From Saccharothrix deserti (GTDB taxonomy: Bacteria; Actinomycetota; Actinomycetes; Mycobacteriales; Pseudonocardiaceae), in contig NZ_VKAB01000016.1 in NCBI RefSeq assembly GCF_009769385.1, positions 62,001 through 126,000 of the forward strand: DNA of 64,000 bases. Reading direction: 5' to 3'. The position numbers were made by a program, and so were the translations under genes. Shown here one piece after another: positions 1 through 8,445 of the stretch (its first letter is position 1; the number at the start of each line of letters is the position of its first letter). The notes under the pieces are model-generated. The model searched no databases. It worked only from the letters and a program-made list of their open reading frames with translations, and was not told the origin of the DNA.

Positions 1-474
1 GCTGCGGTGCCGGTGAAGGTAGAGGCCGAGAGCGGCGAGGTGACCGGCGCGGCGACGTTCACCGGCGAGCACTCCTTCGCCTCCGGCCAGGTCGCGACGA
101 ACGTCGGCGACGGCCCGGCGAACGCGTTGAGCCTCCAGGTCACCGCCGAGCGCGCCGGGCAGCACGTGCTCGTCATCCGCTACGCCAACGCCCAGGAATC
201 CATCCCCACCCACTACAACCCCGACCCGGTCACGCGGCACGCCGACATCTCGGTCAACGGTCGCGTGCAGCGCGTCCAGTTCCCCAACACGTTCCACTTC
301 AACCAGTTCCGCGACCTCGCGGTGCCGGTCGACCTGGTCTCCGGGACGAACACGATCACGTTCACGTCCCAGGAGCTGCCGAACTGGGACGGCACGACCC
401 ACAACGAGTACGGCCAGCGGTCCAAGTACGCGCCGAACATCGATTACGTCACCGTCGCACCCCTCGTCGGCTGA
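1..474 (+). CDS. C-terminal part of a secreted protein with a CBM35-like module (5' partial)
   Basis: The frame is open from the first base, so the true start lies outside the window. What remains is about 157 residues of a beta-sandwich carbohydrate-binding module: it opens with the VEAES signature typical of CBM6/CBM35, then a GxxVxN(V)G segment, a 'VLVIRYANA' strand and a C-terminal 'NIDYVTVAP' strand. Such modules carry the calcium and sugar sites of secreted glycoside hydrolases and lyases. The stop is followed by about 90 bases and then another secreted glycosidase gene on the same strand, so this is probably the lectin end of a polysaccharide-degrading enzyme. The catalytic domain is not visible. 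Confidence 0.72.
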   Translation, partial: AAVPVKVEAESGEVTGAATFTGEHSFASGQVATNVGDGPANALSLQVTAERAGQHVLVIRYANAQESIPTHYNPDPVTRHADISVNGRVQRVQFPNTFHFNQFRDLAVPVDLVSGTNTITFTSQELPNWDGTTHNEYGQRSKYAPNIDYVTVAPLVG

Positions 475-563
475 TCCTGCGACGTCCGGGTGGCCGAGCG
501 CTGATCACGCCGCCCACCCCTGCACTCTCCCCGCGCACCCATCCCCTGCTCAAGGAGACACGT

Positions 564-2384
564 GTGGATACCAAGCGCGCAAGGCGGCGAGGCCGCGGCA
601 TCGTCGCTCTCCTCGCGATCGCCGCATCCCTCGCCACGATGACCACGCCCGCCCAGGCCGGAGACGAGTCCATCACCGTCAACTTCTCCGTCGCCGGCGG
701 TTCCCCGACCTACCGGGCGTCCGGGTGGATCTACGGGATGACCGAGAACGCGGCGGGGCCCGCGGACCACTTCTTCCGCGACGTGAAGTTCCGCTACATG
801 CGCGCCGGTGGCGCCCAGCTCGACAGCCCCGGCGGTTGGGTCTCGGGCAAGTACGACCGCCGGTGGAACGCCACGCGTGCGCAGATGCTGCGCACCCGGT
901 CGCTGGGCGGCGAGTTCATCCTGCTCGTCCACGACCTGTGGGGCGCCGACAGCTACCCGATCTCCCGCTTCCCCGGTGACAACGGCGACTGGACCGACTA
1001 CGAGAACTTCCTCACCCGCCTGTTCAACGACGTGCGCGCGACGGGCGTCCCGGTGCAGTGGGACCTCTGGAACGAACCCAACATCACGCCGTTCTGGAAC
1101 CGCCCGCAGTCCCAGTACTTCGAGCTGTGGCGGCGCACCTATCAGCGCGTGCGCGCGGCGTTCCCGGCACAGCTGATCGTCGGCCCGAGCCACGCGGGCG
1201 TTCCGACGACTTCGTCGGGTTGGTGGACCCAGTACCTGGACTTCGTCCGCTCCACCAACACGGTGCCCGACATCGTCAGCTGGCACTCGTTGCCCAGTGA
1301 TCCGGTGGCGAACGTGGCGGCGGCGAACACCACGCTCGACTCGCGCGGCATCCCGCACCCGCGCCCGTACCAGATCAACGAGTACGGGGGCACCACCGAG
1401 CAGAACCCCGGTGACGGCTCCTGGTACATCGCGCGCCTGGAACGGGCCGGAGCCGACGGCCTGCGCGCCAACTGGGCCAGCAGCGGCGACCTGCACAACG
1501 ACCTCGGCAACCTGCTCGTCCGGAACTCGGCGGGCGTGCACCAGCCGAAGGGCGAGTGGTGGGTCTACCGCTTCTACGGCTCGCAGACCGGGCAGGTCGT
1601 CAGCGTCACGCCCAGCCCGGCGTACGACGCGTTCGCCACGAAAACGCCCGGGGTCGCGAAGATCCTGGTCGGCGGTGGCGGCACCACGGGCAACATCGCG
1701 GTCGGGTTGCAGCGCCTCGACACCACGAGCGGGATCGTGCAGAACAACCAGGTGCGGGTGATCGCGCAGCGCATCCCGTACAACGGTGGCGGTGCGGTCC
1801 AGGGTCCGATCACGATCCAGAACTCCGTCGTGACGCTGTCCGGCAACGCCACGACGGTCAACCTGCCGCACTCCAACGCCGACGACGCGTTCACCATCAC
1901 GCTCCTGCCGCCCTCGGACACCAGCTTCCAGTCCGTCGCCGTCGCCCAGCACTCCCAGCAGTGCCTGGACAACACCAACCTGAGCACCGCCGACGGCAAC
2001 CGGCAACAGCAGTTCCCCTGCGAAGGCGGGGACCAGCAGCTGTGGAACTTCCGTCCCGTATCCGGGGTCGCCAACACCTACACCGTGGTCAACCAGCAGA
2101 CCGGCAAGTGCCTCGACGTCAACGGCTCGTCCACCGCCGACGGCGCCGCCGTGCAGCAGTGGACCTGCGCAAGCGGGGCGCTGAACCAGCAGTTCGCGCT
2201 GCGGAAGGTCACGTACTCGGGCAACGACCCCCGCGACTACCAGCTCGTCGCCCGGCACAGCGGCAAGTGCGTCGACGTCAGCGAGATCTCCACCGCCGCA
2301 CGCGCCCCGATCCACCAGTGGACCTGCAACCCGGCCGGCCAGAGCAGCCCGCTCAACCAGACGTGGCGGCTCTGGGGTCGCTAG
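564..2384 (+). CDS. Secreted GH39-like glycoside hydrolase with C-terminal ricin-type lectin domain
   Basis: 606 residues from a GTG start, preceded by AAGGAG at 552-557. Residues 1-33 form a signal peptide (Arg-rich start, hydrophobic core, AQA cleavage site). The middle is a (beta/alpha)8 clan GH-A fold: 'WDLWNEPN' carries the likely acid/base Glu171 and 'INEYGG' the likely nucleophile Glu273, as in GH39/GH51-type enzymes. From about residue 455 a ricin B-type (CBM13) trefoil follows, with repeated QxW motifs (QQLWNF, QQWTC, HQWTC) and paired cysteines. The likely role is extracellular plant or microbial polysaccharide hydrolysis anchored by the lectin. The substrate cannot be read from sequence, and the exact GH family is a judgement from motifs. 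Confidence 0.82.
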   Translation: MDTKRARRRGRGIVALLAIAASLATMTTPAQAGDESITVNFSVAGGSPTYRASGWIYGMTENAAGPADHFFRDVKFRYMRAGGAQLDSPGGWVSGKYDRRWNATRAQMLRTRSLGGEFILLVHDLWGADSYPISRFPGDNGDWTDYENFLTRLFNDVRATGVPVQWDLWNEPNITPFWNRPQSQYFELWRRTYQRVRAAFPAQLIVGPSHAGVPTTSSGWWTQYLDFVRSTNTVPDIVSWHSLPSDPVANVAAANTTLDSRGIPHPRPYQINEYGGTTEQNPGDGSWYIARLERAGADGLRANWASSGDLHNDLGNLLVRNSAGVHQPKGEWWVYRFYGSQTGQVVSVTPSPAYDAFATKTPGVAKILVGGGGTTGNIAVGLQRLDTTSGIVQNNQVRVIAQRIPYNGGGAVQGPITIQNSVVTLSGNATTVNLPHSNADDAFTITLLPPSDTSFQSVAVAQHSQQCLDNTNLSTADGNRQQQFPCEGGDQQLWNFRPVSGVANTYTVVNQQTGKCLDVNGSSTADGAAVQQWTCASGALNQQFALRKVTYSGNDPRDYQLVARHSGKCVDVSEISTAARAPIHQWTCNPAGQSSPLNQTWRLWGR

Positions 2385-2418
2385 CGACGAAGTCGCGGTG
2401 ACCGGCCTTCTTCGACGT

Positions 2419-2478
2419 GCCCTGAAGATGTGCGCTGGAGATGCGCCCTGAAGATGTGCGCTGGAGATGTGTCCTGAA
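2419..2478 (+). repeat. 26-bp tandem repeat, two full copies plus a partial third
   Basis: A 25-nt block at 2419-2443 recurs exactly at 2445-2469 (period 26). A partial third copy (TGTCCTGAA) follows to about 2478. It lies in the 254-bp gap behind the GH39-like gene. No stem-loop is obvious. This is probably replication slippage; no function is assigned. Confidence 0.85.
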
Positions 2479-2638
2479 CGACTCCGGCGCAGTGATCAAG
2501 CACCAGCCGAATGGGTCTGGTCCGCACTGAGGGTTACTCGGCAGTATGCGGTTCGCGTGTCCGGTTCCCCAGGCCCCCTGCCGCAGGCCTCGGGAAACGG
2601 GCACGCGTCACCCTCCCTGCTACCCCACTGAGGTCCAC

Positions 2639-4153
2639 GTGACGGTCAAAGCAACAACGGTCCGAGCGATCGTGCCGTTAGGCGCGCTCGTCCTGTCCCT
2701 GATCGCCGTCCCACCGGCCGCGACCGCCGCGGCCACCAACCTGGCCCTGAACAAACCGGCAACCGGCTCTGCCGCGTGCGCGGGCACCGAAGGGCCGGAG
2801 AAGGCCGTGAACGGCAGTGTCTCGGGCGGCCTCGGCGACAAGTGGTGCTCGCCGGCCGGCAGCAAGTACCTCCAGGTCGACCTCGGCGCCGCCGCGTCGA
2901 TCACCGGCTTCACCGTCAAGCACGCCGGCGCCGGCGGCGAGTCCACCACGTACAACACCAAGGCGTTCACCATCTCGCTGTCCACCGACGGCAGCACCTG
3001 GACCAGCCCGGTGACCGTCACGAACAACACGTCGAGCACGACGACGCACTCGATCACCGCGACCAACGCCCGCTACGCCAAGCTCATCGTCACCACCCCG
3101 ACCCAGAGCTCCGACTCGGTGGCGCGGATCTACGAGTTCGAGGTGTACGGCACCGGTGGCGGCACTCCGGGTGGCGGCACGATCACGGTGTTCGACCGCA
3201 TCCCCCAGTTCGGCATCTACACCAGCGACGACCCGGCCAACTACACCCCGCCCGCCGGCGTGCTGATGTGGAACCGGGGCACCGAGTTCGCCAGGAAGCT
3301 GACCGACGCCGAGAAGGGGCTGATCGGCGGCGACCTGCGGGTGCGGGTCAGCTACCACGCGCAGTGCGACAACTACGACCGGATCGGCACGGTGTTCTAC
3401 GTCGCCGTGCCGAAGGGCACCACGCCGACCGCGACCACGCCCAGGGTGACCTTGCAGGACTTCATCACCCCGTTCAGCAACTACTGGCGGGGCGCCAAGG
3501 CGAACTACACCTTCCCGGACGCCGACCTCGGCCCGTACGCCGGTGCGCTCGCCGACCCGAACAAGGACGTGTACCTCGGCATCGGCGGCGGCTCCAACCC
3601 CTACCGCGGCGACGCCTGCGAGTCGCACCCCGAGGTCGACGCCGACTTCAGGGCCATCGGCTTCAAGTACTCGATGTCGCTGATCTCCACCACCGCGCTG
3701 TCCGCGCGGGATCACGATGTCGCCGGGATGATCTCCGGCGTCCGGGAGAGCACCAACTCGATCACCGCGGGCCCGGTCACGCACACCGCGGCCGGCAACC
3801 GCGGCGACATCGCGCTGGTGATCGCCGGCTACGGCTCGGCGGCCGGGGGCGAGGAGTACTCCAACACCACGGTCACCGTGTCGGTGAACGGCACCAGGGT
3901 CGGTTCGTTCTCCACCGCCGTGGACTGCGCGAGCCTGGAGCAGTACAGCCCGGACGGAAACCCGGGGATCTTCCGCAACAACACCACCACCAACCCGCGC
4001 AGCTGGTGCCCCGGCGGGCTGATCCCCAGCCGCTACTTCCCGACCGGTGACATCACCGGGAAGAACGTCACCGTCACCGTCGGCATCGGCCGCCCGGTGC
4101 CCTACGTCGGCGACTCCGGCTACCGCACCAGCGTCTCCCTGCTGGAACACTGA
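2639..4153 (+). CDS. Secreted discoidin (F5/8 type C) protein with PNGase F-like catalytic region
   Basis: 504 residues from GTG 2639. TGAGG lies 5 nt upstream, and a signal peptide (residues 1-31, ending PPAATAAA) begins directly there; earlier in-frame ATGs would bury it. Residues ~33-170 are an F5/8 type C/discoidin domain (NLALNKPATGS, YLQVDLGAAASITGF, ARIYEFEVYG). The remainder (~178-504) resembles peptide-N-glycosidase F: two beta-sandwich halves and a late 'NPRSWCPGGLIPSRYF' stretch like the R-x-WCPG segment of PNGase F C-terminal domains. Family members cleave N-linked glycans from glycoproteins. The actinobacterial homologue would act outside the cell. The PNGase assignment is motif-level; the discoidin domain is firm. 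Confidence 0.62.
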   Translation: MTVKATTVRAIVPLGALVLSLIAVPPAATAAATNLALNKPATGSAACAGTEGPEKAVNGSVSGGLGDKWCSPAGSKYLQVDLGAAASITGFTVKHAGAGGESTTYNTKAFTISLSTDGSTWTSPVTVTNNTSSTTTHSITATNARYAKLIVTTPTQSSDSVARIYEFEVYGTGGGTPGGGTITVFDRIPQFGIYTSDDPANYTPPAGVLMWNRGTEFARKLTDAEKGLIGGDLRVRVSYHAQCDNYDRIGTVFYVAVPKGTTPTATTPRVTLQDFITPFSNYWRGAKANYTFPDADLGPYAGALADPNKDVYLGIGGGSNPYRGDACESHPEVDADFRAIGFKYSMSLISTTALSARDHDVAGMISGVRESTNSITAGPVTHTAAGNRGDIALVIAGYGSAAGGEEYSNTTVTVSVNGTRVGSFSTAVDCASLEQYSPDGNPGIFRNNTTTNPRSWCPGGLIPSRYFPTGDITGKNVTVTVGIGRPVPYVGDSGYRTSVSLLEH

Positions 4154-4170
4154 TCGCTGGAACACTGATC
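4141..4170 (+). repeat. 15-bp tandem duplication spanning the stop codon
   Basis: The 15 bases at 4141-4155 (GCTGGAACACTGATC, containing the TGA stop) are repeated exactly at 4156-4170. The unit is a multiple of three, so the second copy supplies a second in-frame TGA. The same kind of stop-spanning duplication occurs at katG (18057-18087) and lacI (55726-55771). Confidence 0.93.
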
Positions 4171-4176
4171 CCGGCA

Positions 4177-4215
4177 CCGGCCCACGCCATGATGCTCCAT
4201 CACGGCGTGGGCCGG
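4177..4215 (+). terminator. Stem-loop terminator behind the PNGase-like gene
   Basis: A 12-bp perfect inverted repeat (4177-4188 and 4204-4215, CCGGCCCACGCC/GGCGTGGGCCGG) with additional pairing toward the loop (GATG/CATC). There is only a short TT afterwards, as is usual for high-GC actinobacterial terminators. Confidence 0.7.
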
Positions 4216-4304
4216 CCGTTTCCTCCGGATCACGCGGTGAGCGACTGACCTCCAGCGGTGCGGATCGGCTGAGGCACAGCCCACTCACGTTCAAGGCGTT
4301 CAAG

Positions 4305-4631
4305 GTGTTCAAGGTGTTCGAGCCGATTCCGAACGAACTCGAACGGCGCGACGGCTTCGGCACCGCCCTGTTCTACAACCCGACCGCCGGCATCCGCGAG
4401 TTGGACGCGTGCGACGACGGAGCCGCCGACGGCCTGCGGGCTGTCGCGATCCTGGAGGTCGGCAGCAAGAGGTTCGAGGTTCACGCTGCCGGCGGCACCG
4501 GCAGTTGCAACTCGAAGGCCATCACGGGACTGACCGGAGGCTCGGACTACCGGCTCCGGGCGTGCCTCCGCAACGGATCGGGCGGCGCCAACGTGTACTG
4601 CGACGTCTGGCACCACGGCTCCGTCTACTGA
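4305..4631 (+). pseudogene. Hypothetical small protein, probably 5'-truncated remnant
   Basis: The frame ending at 4631 has convincing coding character from about 4320 (GFGTALFYNPTAGIREL ... YRLRACLRNGSG ... YCDVWHHGSVY, three Cys). It looks like the mature part of a small secreted beta protein. No signal peptide or good start precedes it. Upstream in frame is a 9-bp microsatellite (GTTCAAGGY, three copies at 4289-4315) and the preceding gene's terminator. The only nearby start is GTG 4305, inside the microsatellite. I read it as a secreted-protein gene that has lost its 5' end. I do not recognise the family. Confidence 0.4.
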
Positions 4632-4760
4632 TCCCCGGCAGTCCGCACGGGTGGTGGCCGACCACGCGGTCGCCACCGGTGCGGGACGGCTCTTGGTCGA
4701 CGACCAGGTTTCGTGAGCGGTTTCAGGCAGGGCGTGATGATCCCGACCCGCTTCGCGCCC

Positions 4761-5792
4761 TCACCGGCGGGCCCTGGGACGCATGTCGGGCACCGCGATG
4801 TCGCCGTCGACGACGATCTGCTCATCGTCCAGGTACAGGCTGCACCCGCGCATCGGGATGTCGAAGTGGCACGGGGTGTCGTTCGGGCCGCCCAGCTCGT
4901 TGTTCGGCCCGATCGAGAACATCACGTTGCCGTAGAACGACCGCAGCTCCATGCCCATCCCGCCGGGGAACTGGGTGAGGCCGTGCCACTGCGCCCGCTC
5001 GTCCAGCCCCCACCCCACGTGCGACATGCCGTAACCGCGGGGGTCGTCGAACGAGGCGATGTAGGACGACAGCAGGTCGGCATCGAGACCGCCGCGGATG
5101 TCGGTGATGAAGCCCTGTTCGACGGTGAGCGTGACCGGCGTCTGCACGTAGGTGTTGAACGGCAGCAGCACGTCGCCGGGCGAGAGCACGATCCTGCCGT
5201 CGACACCGTCGTCGGCGCCGCCGGTGAACACGAACGCGGCGGGCCAGTGGTCCCAGCGGCCGGGTTTGTCGGTGTAGCCGTACTCGCTCATCGTCGGGTA
5301 CACGCCGAGCCGGTAGGTGACGTCGGTGCCGGCGGGGCTGGTGATCCGCATCGTGCTCGCCTTGGCCAGGATCTCCTCACCGACCTCGACCCGTTCGCGC
5401 AGCTCTTCCGTCGGCATCAGGCGGGCGAGCAGCGGCGCGGGCTCGACGCAGGTGAGGATGCGCGTCCCGGCGTCCTGGATGGCGAACTGCTCCTTGCTGA
5501 ACAGCAGGAACGCCAGGTCGACGAGCATGTCGGCCTGCTTGAGCGCGTCGACCGCGAGCGGGTTGTCGGCCAGCCCGGAATCGCCGACCGCCCACGCGCC
5601 GGACGCGGTGGGCGCGTCCGGCAGCCGCAGGTGGTAGGTGGCGGCGCCGAGTCGCTGAGCGGCGTACATGAACGCGTCGGCGTAGTCGGGACGCTCGTTG
5701 CCGCGCGAGAGCACGGCGACGGTCTCGCCCTCGTGGACCGCGCTGAGGCTGAGCTGCCGCAGGCAGATGTCGTTGAGCTGGTTCTGGTTCAC
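4761..5792 (-). CDS. nicX: 2,5-dihydroxypyridine 5,6-dioxygenase (NicX-like)
   Basis: 343 residues from GTG at 5792; GGAGGAAC lies just upstream and the GTGA overlaps the nicD stop by 4 nt. The family is the M29-aminopeptidase-like Fe(II) dioxygenases NicX/Hpo, which open the ring of 2,5-dihydroxypyridine to N-formylmaleamate with O2. The metal ligands of NicX are visible as the His in 'MSHVGWGLD' and the His and Asp in 'CHFDIPMRG'. Last gene of the nicotinate operon, following nicF and nicD, which catalyse the next two steps. Cytosolic, no signal peptide. Automatic annotation would probably call it leucyl aminopeptidase; the context makes the dioxygenase much more likely. Confidence 0.85.
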   Translation of the reverse strand: MNQNQLNDICLRQLSLSAVHEGETVAVLSRGNERPDYADAFMYAAQRLGAATYHLRLPDAPTASGAWAVGDSGLADNPLAVDALKQADMLVDLAFLLFSKEQFAIQDAGTRILTCVEPAPLLARLMPTEELRERVEVGEEILAKASTMRITSPAGTDVTYRLGVYPTMSEYGYTDKPGRWDHWPAAFVFTGGADDGVDGRIVLSPGDVLLPFNTYVQTPVTLTVEQGFITDIRGGLDADLLSSYIASFDDPRGYGMSHVGWGLDERAQWHGLTQFPGGMGMELRSFYGNVMFSIGPNNELGGPNDTPCHFDIPMRGCSLYLDDEQIVVDGDIAVPDMRPRARR

Positions 5793-6649
5793 CGTTCCTC
5801 CACGTGGTTGTCGATCGAGCCCAGCATCGAGCCCAGCGCGGCGCGCACCGCGTCCAGCGAGGCCCCGGCGTTGTCCCAGAAGACCATGTGCCCGGCGGCC
5901 GGTACCCTGGTCAGCTGTGCGCGCGGGTTGGCGCGTTCCGCCTCGCGCGCGCCCTCCGCGGTGACCACCGGGCTGTCCGCGCCGTAGAGCAGGACGGTCG
6001 GCGCGGGCACCGCCGGCCAGTGGTCGAAGAAGTCCTCGGCCTCGAAGCCGCGGTGGGTGGCGGCCACCGCCTCCTCGGCGCAGGAGGCGAGCCAGCGGGC
6101 CCGCAGTTCCTGCTCCCGCCGTGGCCATCGGGGCCACCAGCGGGCGACCTCGTCCGCGTCGGTGCCCCGCCGAGCCTCGTCCAGTTGGCCGAGGAACATG
6201 TCGAGGGTGGTCGGGTACGGGTTGCGGCCGGGTCCGCTCATCGGCGGGTCCACCAGGATGGTGCCGCGCAACGCCGACTTCGCCGCCACCACGGCCGCGA
6301 TCCGGGCGCCCATCGAGTGACCCAGGAGGATCGGGCGGTCGAGTTGGAGACCGGTGATCACCGCCTCGACGTCGGCGGCGTAGTCGGTCAGCGCGTAGCC
6401 GTCGCCCTCGTCGGACAGCCCTCGGCCCCGGATGTCGAGCACGACCGGCCGCACCTGCTCGGCGAGCGCGCGGGCGACGAAGTCCATGCTGATCGCGGGG
6501 CTGGTGATGCCGGGCAGCACGAGCAGCGCCGGCAGTCCGTGGCCGCCGTAGTCGAGTGCGTGCAGGCGCACCGCGCCGTTGGTGACCCAACTGCTGGTGG
6601 CGGGCACGTCGGTGAGGTCGGCCAACGCCTCCTGGGTCAGGTTGCGCAT
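5789..6649 (-). CDS. nicD: N-formylmaleamate deformylase (NicD-like alpha/beta hydrolase)
   Basis: 286 residues starting MRNLTQEAL at ATG 6649, inside the end of nicF (13-nt overlap). Alpha/beta hydrolase fold: nucleophile elbow 'LLGHSMGAR' (Ser), oxyanion region 'LPGITSPAISMDF', Asp in 'LLYGADSP' and late His in 'AAGHMVFWD'. In nicotinate catabolism NicD removes formate from N-formylmaleamate to give maleamate. The assignment rests on its place between the dioxygenase (nicX) and maleamate amidohydrolase (nicF) genes as well as on the fold. Alone, the sequence could be any hydrolase of this superfamily. Confidence 0.82.
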   Translation of the reverse strand: MRNLTQEALADLTDVPATSSWVTNGAVRLHALDYGGHGLPALLVLPGITSPAISMDFVARALAEQVRPVVLDIRGRGLSDEGDGYALTDYAADVEAVITGLQLDRPILLGHSMGARIAAVVAAKSALRGTILVDPPMSGPGRNPYPTTLDMFLGQLDEARRGTDADEVARWWPRWPRREQELRARWLASCAEEAVAATHRGFEAEDFFDHWPAVPAPTVLLYGADSPVVTAEGAREAERANPRAQLTRVPAAGHMVFWDNAGASLDAVRAALGSMLGSIDNHVEER

Positions 6650-7299
6650 GGCACGCGCTCCTCGGCGAGTCCGGTCAGGTAGTCGAGGGCGTCGGCGAGG
6701 TCGATCACGTCGCCGTACTTGGCCTGGATGTCGAACAGGTTCGCCTCGTGCGGGCCCGCCACCCGGTCGCCCACGCACTCGCGGGGCACCAGCACCGGGA
6801 ACCCGGACTGCACCGCGTCCACGACCGTGGCCCGCACGCACCCGCTGGTGGTCGCGCCGCACACCACCACGGTGTCTCGGCCGAGGCCGGTGAGCGTGGC
6901 GGCCAGCGTGGTGCCGAAGAACGCCGAGGCGCCCTTCTTCACGACCAGGTGGTCGGTGTCCCGACGCGGCAGCCGGTCGTCCACGTCGACCGCCTCGCCG
7001 CCCTCGACGAGTCCGCGCATACCGGGCGCTTTCCGCAGCCACGGCACGGCGTCGCCCGCCAGTTCGGCCGGGGTGTAGGCGATGGTGGTGAACACCACCG
7101 GCACGTCTGCGGTTCGGCCGCGCTCGATCAGCGCGGCGGTGGCCGCGACGACGTCACCGAGGTCCGCGCCGGTCGGGTAGGACGTGCGGGTGAACCCGTT
7201 GGTCAGGTCCACCACCACGATCGCGGGTCGCGCGCCCCGGCGCACGGCCGCGCCGAACCCGGCCCGTTCGTAGGTCTCATCGGTCTGCTCGCCGTACAC
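6637..7299 (-). CDS. nicF: Maleamate amidohydrolase (NicF-like isochorismatase fold)
   Basis: 220 residues from GTG 7299. Isochorismatase/cysteine hydrolase family: 'IVVVDLTNGF' with the catalytic Asp near the N-terminus, 'VVKKGASAFFGT' with the Lys, and the nucleophile Cys (about residue 154) in 'GATTSGCVRATVVDA'. NicF hydrolyses maleamate to maleate and ammonia. The start overlaps the upstream coxG-like gene by 23 nt and the stop overlaps nicD by 13 nt, so translation is coupled along the operon. N-carbamoylsarcosine amidase-like function is the main alternative, made unlikely by context. Confidence 0.83.
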   Translation of the reverse strand: MYGEQTDETYERAGFGAAVRRGARPAIVVVDLTNGFTRTSYPTGADLGDVVAATAALIERGRTADVPVVFTTIAYTPAELAGDAVPWLRKAPGMRGLVEGGEAVDVDDRLPRRDTDHLVVKKGASAFFGTTLAATLTGLGRDTVVVCGATTSGCVRATVVDAVQSGFPVLVPRECVGDRVAGPHEANLFDIQAKYGDVIDLADALDYLTGLAEERVPCAT

Positions 7300-7939
7300 G
7301 GCGTGCCTCCTTGAGTTGCTTCGACTGGGAGCGCAGCGTCGCCAACAGCCACCCCTGCACCGCGCCGAGCACGAACGCGCCGACCACGGGCAGGTGCTTG
7401 GCCAGTGGGCCGAGCAGCATCGACAACCCGTCCAGCTCGGGGGTGGCCGACTCGGGGGTGGGCGCGGCAGCGGCGGGAACAGGAGCAGGGCCGGGTGGAG
7501 CGGTCAACAGGTCTGCCAGGTTGGCCGCGAACTGCCGCAGCAGCTTGTCCGACACCGTGCCGATCGCGCCCTTGCCGAACTGGGCGATCTTGCCCCGGAT
7601 GAGCAGGTCGGTGGTCAGTCGCAGCAGCGCGCCGTCCGGCGCGTCGGCCACGGTCACCACCACCTCCGCTTCGGCGTCGCCGGCACCGTGCGCATCGCTT
7701 CCCCTGGCCTGCAACCGCAGCCGCCGCCGCTCCGGGTCGACCTCCAGGAAGCGCACGACGCCCGCGTACCCGGCGGTGATCGGCCCGACCTTGACCTTCA
7801 CCCGCCCCCGGTAGGTCTCGCCGTCGCGGCCGTCGATCGACGCGCCCGGCAGGCAGCCGACCACCCGTTCCACGTCGTTGATCAGTGCGAACACCTCGGC
7901 CGGGGAAGCCGGCACGGACACCTGGTTCTCGAGGATCAC
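7277..7939 (-). CDS. CoxG/SRPBCC-family maturation helper of the molybdenum hydroxylase
   Basis: 220 residues from GTG 7939 (GTGA overlap with the iron-sulfur subunit gene). Residues ~1-145 are a CO dehydrogenase subunit G (SRPBCC/START-like) domain: 'ASPAEVFALINDVERVVGCLPGA' region, then 'KVKVGPITAGYAG' and 'GKIAQFGKGAIG'. A Pro/Ala-rich linker and a hydrophobic segment ('VVGAFVLGAVQGWLLATL') follow near the C-terminus, suggesting membrane attachment. CoxG proteins recruit or mature xanthine-dehydrogenase-family Mo enzymes at the membrane. Position directly behind the hydroxylase genes supports the same role here. Confidence 0.8.
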   Translation of the reverse strand: MILENQVSVPASPAEVFALINDVERVVGCLPGASIDGRDGETYRGRVKVKVGPITAGYAGVVRFLEVDPERRRLRLQARGSDAHGAGDAEAEVVVTVADAPDGALLRLTTDLLIRGKIAQFGKGAIGTVSDKLLRQFAANLADLLTAPPGPAPVPAAAAPTPESATPELDGLSMLLGPLAKHLPVVGAFVLGAVQGWLLATLRSQSKQLKEARRVRRADR

Positions 7940-8445
7940 GCGCTCCGCGTCCTTTCCGCCGCACGCCGCCGCGCGGCGCAGTCCTCGATCGCGTCGACGA
8001 TCGTCTGGTAGCCGGTGCAGCGGCACAGGTTCGACGACACCGCCTCGCGGATCTCCGCACGCGAAGCGTCCGGCCGCGCGGCCAGGAACCCCTCGGCCAG
8101 CATCAGGAAACCGGGTGTGCAGAACCCGCACTGCAACGCGTGGTGCTCGGTGAACGCCCGCTGCAAGTCGCTCAACTCGTCGCCGCGGCCCAGGGACTCG
8201 ACCGTGCGCACCCCGCGGCCCTCGGCCTGGGCGGCGAACATCAGGCAGGACCGCACCGGCGCCCCGTCGACCAGCACCGTGCAGGCGCCGCAGACACCGT
8301 GCTCGCACGCGATGTGCGTGCCGGTCAGCTCCAGGTCGTGGCGCAGCACGTCGGCGAGGGTGCGCCTGGGCTCCACCAGCACCTCGTGCTCGCTGCCGTT
8401 GACGTCGAGGCTCAACAGGACCTTGTCGTTCACCGCGTCGTCCAC
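7936..8445 (-). CDS. Nicotinate hydroxylase, [2Fe-2S] subunit
   Basis: 169 residues from GTG 8445, which has GGAGG 4-5 nt upstream; GTG 8433 would give a GTGA overlap with the large subunit but has poor Shine-Dalgarno spacing. Two [2Fe-2S] clusters are visible: plant-type 'CEHGVCGACTV' with a further Cys in 'RSCLMF', and the helical-domain set 'CGFCTPG' and 'CRCTGY'. This is the electron-transfer subunit of a three-subunit xanthine-dehydrogenase-family enzyme. In this operon it would feed electrons from 6-hydroxylation of nicotinate. Pseudomonas NicA is the corresponding protein. Confidence 0.87.
   Translation of the reverse strand: MDDAVNDKVLLSLDVNGSEHEVLVEPRRTLADVLRHDLELTGTHIACEHGVCGACTVLVDGAPVRSCLMFAAQAEGRGVRTVESLGRGDELSDLQRAFTEHHALQCGFCTPGFLMLAEGFLAARPDASRAEIREAVSSNLCRCTGYQTIVDAIEDCAARRRAAERTRSA

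Noticed and set aside
4289..4318. Short repeats (GTTCAAGGY) considered as a CRISPR-like or regulatory array.
   Set aside because: The units are contiguous 9-mers without spacers, a simple microsatellite. No CRISPR array or cas gene was found anywhere in the window.
4761..5792. Annotation as leucyl aminopeptidase (M29 family).
   Set aside because: The fold is shared, but the His/His-Asp ligands and the nicC-nicF-nicD context fit 2,5-dihydroxypyridine dioxygenase.
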